A stretch of DNA of 64,000 bases from Cryptomeria japonica (taxonomy: Eukaryota > Streptophyta > Pinopsida > Cupressales > Cupressaceae), in assembly GCF_030272615.1 (NCBI RefSeq), contig NC_081406.1, positions 211,952,997 through 212,016,996 on the forward strand, written 5' to 3'. Under the pieces are notes generated by a model, which had not been told where the DNA came from, did not search any database, and worked only from the letters and a program-made list of their open reading frames with translations. Shown here one piece after another: positions 58,750-64,000 of the stretch. Position 1 is the first letter of the stretch. Each line of letters starts with the position of its first letter. The position numbers and the translations under genes are program-made.

Positions 58750-61700
58750 CAGCTTGCTAGATTAATCTGTCCATATCTTTCTCCAGGGCTGATATCTAAG
58801 ATTTTGTAACCAAAATTTGACCATCAATGGTGCTGCTCAATGACTAAGTACCATCAAGATTGTTAGCCATGTGTTCCAACCGGGCATTTGCCACTTTTTT
58901 TTTCACCTCCAAGTTAGTTGTAAGTTTGTCAGTGTTATTACAATACCTATATATAAAACTACACTCATTAAGAGTCTCATCAATCTTTGAAAGTTTCTCT
59001 GTCATCTTCACCTTGTTTGATATGATCATGTTGTCACAGGTGACCTTCCTAGCTAGATTGTATCTCTCTATCAACTATTGGTTTGATATCTGTTGAAGAG
59101 TTTGAAACTATTTTGCAATATGTTCAATCAAACTCTTAAGCTTACCAGAGGGGCTAGTTACCAGACTAGTGCATCCTGGAAGTAGTTGTTGCAAAATTGG
59201 AATGGCCTGCTCAATAACTTTCTTGTCTTCAAATCCTTCCTTCCTCAACTTCTGAGCTGTAACAAACATTAATTCAAAACCATTCAGCTACTCAATGTTC
59301 TTATGTCCAAAATCAACTTGACCGGATGAGCCAAGTGCCAATAATGAATGACTAGACTCTCCAACCTGCTGACTAGCACCAGTGGCTTCGCCACTTGGTG
59401 GAGTAACCATCTCAACCTTAGCCTCTTCAGTATGTATATTTGTTTCCAAAGGCTCAACATACTCAACCTGTTTATTATATGTATCCACATCAATAATCTC
59501 TACATCTGGAATGTTTTGTTCTGGTGTATCCTATTTGTCATGCACAACTTCAAAGTTATCTATTGGTTTCTCTACATTATGTATAGGTGATACTGTCAGG
59601 GGAATATTCTTTGTTATTTTTGGTTCCAAAACTAGTGAGTCCATAGCCAATTTACCTTTTCCCTTTCCATCAACAAATATGTCTTCACTACTAGACTTAG
59701 GCCGAAATACTGATGTAGTAAAGAAATTTAGTTTATCTACAAATAATTTTACCCATGCTTCATGGGTTTCTTTAACTATTTCATTTACCCTACCTACCAT
59801 GAGACTCACATGATAATGTCTGCTCTGAAAAATTGTTCTATTAGCATATTCAAGACACTTCTATAACTCCTCATCAGTTATAGCACCACAAGCAGTTATT
59901 AACTCCTACAACTTTATATTTTTATCTATTTGAACTGCAGATAATATCCTAGCATCTAGCTTATTGTACAAATATCATGGTATTTGATTTTCAATCTCAA
60001 GTAATACCTTCTTATATATATCTAAATACAACAAAACTGCTTCCTCAATCTCTATTTGTTCCTTATCATCCATATGCTCATAATAATGCGGGATATTGCT
60101 CAAAATTCCATCTTTAGTTAATTGATATATCAATTCAGCAATTGGGAGAGGAGGAATGACCTTAATTCTCTTACCAGATTGAAGATCTACATCTATGCCT
60201 GATTTCTTCTTCTTGTCAAGAGTAGAAGTAGATTCTTTAATCAGTTTCCTCTTCTCTATTGGTTTCCTCTGCTTCAAAATTTTCTTTGGGGCTACTAGAG
60301 GAGTGACCTTCACTTTCTGTACCTTTCCTTCCAAAGGCTTCTTCCTCTATATCCTGATGTATGTATCGGTATCAGAACTAGATTCAACAAGGGCAATATA
60401 AGTTTCTTTTTTCTTCCTCTTCAGTATACCCTTGTCAGTTGTTGCTATTGTTGCCAGAGATGACCCTTCTGCGAGTCCAATGATCTAATTGATTTCAGTG
60501 GACATCTTCTCCACATATTCCCTAACCTTCTTGATTTTTCCTTCCCTCTTCTTCTGACTGAAACCTATCTGAACTTTAGATTCCTTTTACTTTATTGTCC
60601 CAAAGGTTTTCTCAGATTCATCAACCGAGGCATCAATAAGAGTCTTGGCATATAGGTCCAAGATCTCAATATCAACCTCATAACCCATCTCAGTGATCCA
60701 GATTTTCTATGGTTGCACTGCCTCCATCAATTTTTCATCCTTCAAGTATCCATAAAGCATATTTTTGTAGAGTACTTGTCAACAATATGTTTAGGAACTC
60801 TCTCTCTTTTCTTCATTACCTTCTGAAATGATTTGAAATAACCCCATAGAATGGAGTCTCTCTCCTTGTCCTTTCCTAAACCTCTTATAGTATCCTAATT
60901 TATTTTCTCTCCTACTAGCATATCAAATGCCTATTGAGTTTTACAAGATCTCAGTAACTCATTCAAAAATAAAAGCATCAAGCAAACAAAAAGATTTCCA
61001 TACCAGAAAATACCTTTCTTCTTACCCTTAATCTTCACTAGGTTCAAAATAAGATTTTCACACATCCATTGACATAGATCATACCTATCATTTTATTTGA
61101 TCATCTGATGAGCATAGTAAATGCATGAACTAGAAATAGAGTTCCATCAGTTTTATTGGGTTACCTTGTAACTGATGATCATGCTTGCAAATTGAACAAC
61201 TTTGTCTTTGATAGTGCTTATCCTCATCGACCGGTTGTGAAAAGTTGCACCAGTTAACTTCTCAACCTCATTGTTAGGTATTTTCTTCCTTTTGGGAGTC
61301 TGACTAGTTTTGGGCAAACCAATGATTACATGAATAGCCTCCTTGGTGATTTTGTAAGGTTGGTCTAACCATATGAATTCCTTGTGAACACGGCTCAACA
61401 CATACCAGATCATTTCATCTTCAAATTCTGACATCTCCAAAATGCTTGTGAAACCCTGATCATTTAGAATTTGAAATTCTAGTTTCATCGATCCTCTCCT
61501 ATCTAACAGATTTGTCATGTACATTTTTTTAATCTCAGTTGAACCCAAATCCTCTAGAGTGTAGTGGATATATATACGAACATCCTCAACACACAAAACT
61601 ATATCTGGAACCCTAGAAAATGCATCAACTGAATCATCAACCTTCGCAGTCTGGGGGCATTGTGTGGAAATCAAGCATGGGTGATCCTTAATGTCAACAA

Positions 61701-61758
61701 AAATAGGGATAGCCACACCTACTAGAGTGGAAGGAGATCCAGAAGCCATTGCAAACAA
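58750..61758 (-). pseudogene. Element 4 long ORF of unknown function
   Basis: A decayed reading region after gag. The N-terminal part, 61758-61153, is intact (201 residues). It includes IWLDQPYKITKEAIHVIIGLP and RSMRISTIKDKVVQFASM. Later pieces at 60334-59975 (Lys-rich, then YYEHMDDKEQIEIEEAVLLYL), 59809-59531, 59488-59288 and 59074-58844 lie in several frames. It sits where pol would be. The start of the globular part and the Lys-rich middle recall the 52200-49119 ORF in layout, but I could not establish homology by eye. Confidence 0.45.
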
Positions 61759-62239
61759 ATGATAGTCCGAAAACTTATAAAATACCTCACAACCTTTGCC
61801 AGTGAAAGTTCTTGAAAATCCACACCAAATACACTGGAATTAGCTTGAAAATACTTTTGATACCTTGAATCACCTTAAACTCACTTTGCTTTGTTCTGAA
61901 TGTTGTGTGATCAGAAATGAACCAACATTTCTCTTTTATTCTGCAAAAACCCTGATTTCTCATTGATATAAATGCATGTCGGTCTATCATACCAGATTCA
62001 AAATCCATGACCTCAATGCTAGAAAACCTTCAAACTGACTTCTCAAAGATCTAAAACAAGCTTTCAGACTTCTACTAGGGGTAATGCAAGATTTATCATT
62101 AATTTGCCTCCCCCTAAGGTTAATTCCTTAGTTACCGAATGAGTTTACTACTGGTGCAGGAACATTCTTCTCTGTCGGTTGAGTAATTAGGTTGATTGTT
62201 TCTGTCGATTGATCTTCATATTTTCTAACCCATTTTCTT

Positions 62240-63300
62240 TCATGCTACTTCCAGATATCTTCAACTTTTTGTTTTCCTTTTTCATCATTTCCTACCGGAT
62301 TGTTCTTTCTTTTGCAAAATTTAGCAATGTGTCCTATTTTGTTGCATGCATAACAAGTGACATTTATTTTCTAAATTGTCTGACTATATCTTTGATCATT
62401 CCTTGACATGCATTGATTAGCAATATGTCCAAACTTTCTACATGCATGACATCTCATATTATCTCTAATATCTTCTATATTATGACCATACTTCTTACAA
62501 TTAGAACACTGTCAAAGAACTGTATTATTATCCTGATTTGCTCTATTTCTACAATTTCTTGCCATATGACTAAATTTATTGCAAACAAAAAATCTACCAT
62601 TGAATTTATGTACATTGGATTGCCTTACCGGTAGTTTTTGGTTGATAGGTGGATTCTCATTTTGACCGGTTGTTTCAACTCCATTTGTAGTACCAAAGCT
62701 TTCTACTTGCTCAAATCCAAGACCTCTAGTGTCTCCCTTGTGCCTTTGATCCTTTAATAGCTCATCAAGTTTTGAAAAACTGTCCTTGAACTTTTCTTTG
62801 TATTCATTTGCAGTATCCAGATCTCCTCTTAGGACTGTTATCAATCTTTTCAACTCCTGCTCATTTTTCTAGGATTGCACCAGTTCAGTTCTCAACATAT
62901 CATTCTCATGTGCCAGCCTAATGCATTCCTCAGATCTATCTTTCAAAGATCTGCCAATATTTTATTCATTCTTTTTTTGATCTTCAATCTCCTTGGACAT
63001 CCTCATAGTTAGGGCTTGCATTTCATTCTTCATGACATTGTTCTCTAAGGGAATTCTTCTATTCATCATCCTATTTTTGTAAAAGTTCATTCCTTCTAGC
63101 TTGAGTAGATGATAGCCTCTCCTACAGGATAAGAATGAATTCCTTTGTAGAGTTAAACTCATCTTGTAATTTCAAAAGTTTCATCCTTTTAGTATCATAG
63201 TCTTTAAGATTCACTTCAAGTTGTTTCTCCATACTCATCTCCATGGATTCCGGATTCATTATCTTCCTTAAGCTATTAGACTTACTCCAAGGCACCAGGC
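62240..63300 (-). pseudogene. gag: Element 4 gag with multiple CCHC-type zinc knuckles
   Basis: On the minus strand it begins with an ATG near 63260 and a helical, charged segment (MEMSMEKQLEVNLKDYD), then many stops and frame changes. From 62853 the frame gives four knuckle-like motifs: FFVCNKFSHMARNC (first Cys lost), CSNCKKYGHNIEDI (last Cys lost), CHACRKFGHIANQC and CYACNKIGHIAKFC (the last two complete CX2CX4HX4C). A TGA at 62514-62512 and a TAG near 62372 interrupt them. Knuckles bind RNA for packaging. Four in a row is more than the one usual in copia-type gag. Confidence 0.65.
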
Positions 63301-63310
63301 TCTGATACCA
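63295..63310 (-). promoter_or_regulatory. Element 4 primer-binding site (tRNA-iMet)
   Basis: The minus strand reads TGGTATCAGAGCCTGG two bases inside the 5' LTR, the classical initiator-Met primer site of plant copia elements. Confidence 0.85.
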
Positions 63311-63312
63311 AT

Positions 63313-64000
63313 TGTTGGAATCCAAGAACATTGAGAGTGGGGGGAGTGAATCAGTGTTCTACCGATAAGATAAATTTTAACCTTATTAACAAAGTTTTTT
63401 TAGTAGCCGATAACCATAAAAGAATATAACAGTGAGTGGAAATAATGCCACCACATGAACATACACTATAACACAAAGATTTATACATGGAAAACCTCAA
63501 AGATAAAAAACCACAGTGGGATTGGTGACCCACAATATCTATCCATTGGCAAAATGAATAAATATTACAATAGGGGCTTTCATATGCAGGAAGGCCAACA
63601 ACATAGAGTTGCATTGCTCATCACAAAAGGAGCCTCACTAACTACAAACACCAAATACTAGTTTATAAACAAAATTTTGAACTCAAATAATGAATCTTCT
63701 ATGTTGGATGAGTTCTTGTTCAAGCACTGACCGTATCGGTAACTTTCTCTACATCCCAAACCTCTAAACCAATAACCAAGACTGATTACAATATGTTATA
63801 TTCACATACAATCAATCAATATTACTCACACAATATTACATCACTATATTCCTTCTATCTCATATCATATATATATCCAAAATATCCTAATAGGACTAAC
63901 TTAAATACCCTTCCCAAAAATAAACATAAATGACTTATGTCGGCTTACAATGATATTACAATTTATTTACATGTTGGCCTAGACAAAATAAAATACATTA
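63313..64000 (-). repeat. Element 4 5' LTR (partial)
   Basis: 688 bp visible from TGTTGGAATCC. It aligns with 57379 onward and continues past the window edge. Confidence 0.8.

Larger units (their letters stand above)
57379..64000 (-). mobile_element. Element 4: non-autonomous copia-type LTR element (right LTR cut by window)
   Basis: The left LTR 57379-58296 and the right LTR (from 63313 to beyond the window) share long stretches. The primer site 63295-63310 on the minus strand reads TGGTATCAGAGCCTGG, complementary to initiator tRNA-Met and typical of copia elements. A purine tract abuts the left LTR. Between PBS and PPT (about 5 kb) there is a gag with CCHC-like knuckles and a long unknown ORF, but no integrase, RT or RNase H. 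Because both internal boundaries are inside the window, the lack of pol is real for this copy. The target duplication cannot be checked. Confidence 0.82.

Overview
The window looks like repeat-dominated nuclear DNA of a large-genome land plant, possibly a gymnosperm. The reasons are AT-rich sequence, very low gene density, nested long LTR retrotransposons, primer sites matching plant tRNA-Trp and tRNA-Lys, and an intron-rich CACTA (TNP2) transposase. The species assignment is inference. I found no intact cellular gene, rRNA, tRNA or CRISPR array. Almost every coding region is transposon-derived and carries stop codons.

The substrate of positions 1-43440 is an old minus-strand CACTA-type locus. 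A decayed TNP2 transposase runs from 43423 down to 39274 and finishes in an acidic poly-Asp/Gly tail at 26585-26455. Downstream, in the same direction, lies a multi-exon gene with a recognisable SET (histone-methyltransferase-type) domain (10132-9525). It has further exons at 9392-9330, 9215-9011 plus 588-552, about 450-390 and 237-100, and continues off the left edge. Three LTR retrotransposons split this locus, each with a 5-bp target-site duplication. Element 1 is at 589-9010 (GCACC, inside a SET-gene exon), element 2 at 10770-26032 (GTATC), and element 3 at 26586-39273 (ATCAT, inside the microsatellite that codes the acidic tail). Removing them rejoins the exons in frame.

Element 2 (plus strand, 15.3 kb) is a Ty3/gypsy element of the Tat type: Gln-rich gag, protease, G-patch-like segment, reverse transcriptase, RNase H, a second RNase H, and integrase. 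Its frame is broken by stops that could each be C-to-T changes, and by a frame change at an A-rich tract. Element 1 (minus strand, 8.4 kb) uses the same tRNA-Trp primer site. It keeps only a Ser/Pro-rich ORF, a protease remnant and a G-patch-like segment, so it is non-autonomous. Element 3 (minus strand, 12.7 kb) has a tRNA-Lys primer site and only a gag C-terminal fragment plus low-complexity ORFs. It shares its polypurine tract, leader motifs and 3' tandem-repeat type with element 2. Two solo LTRs sit inside element 3: a copia-type one (31347-32384) and one of the element 1 family (37421-39081). The second has its empty site preserved in the opposite LTR of element 3.

From 43600 to 44857 lies the 3' end of a copia-type element. 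The 44858-57378 stretch is heavily decayed: direct duplications, gag remnants with damaged zinc knuckles, an about 1000-codon ORF of unknown function (52200-49119, minus), a cluster of GAACC/GGTTC inverted repeats (52690-53060) and short tandem repeats. From 57379 to the right edge is element 4, a copia-type, minus-strand, non-autonomous element. It has a tRNA-iMet primer site, a gag with several CCHC-like knuckles, a long unknown ORF instead of pol, and a 5' LTR cut by the window end.
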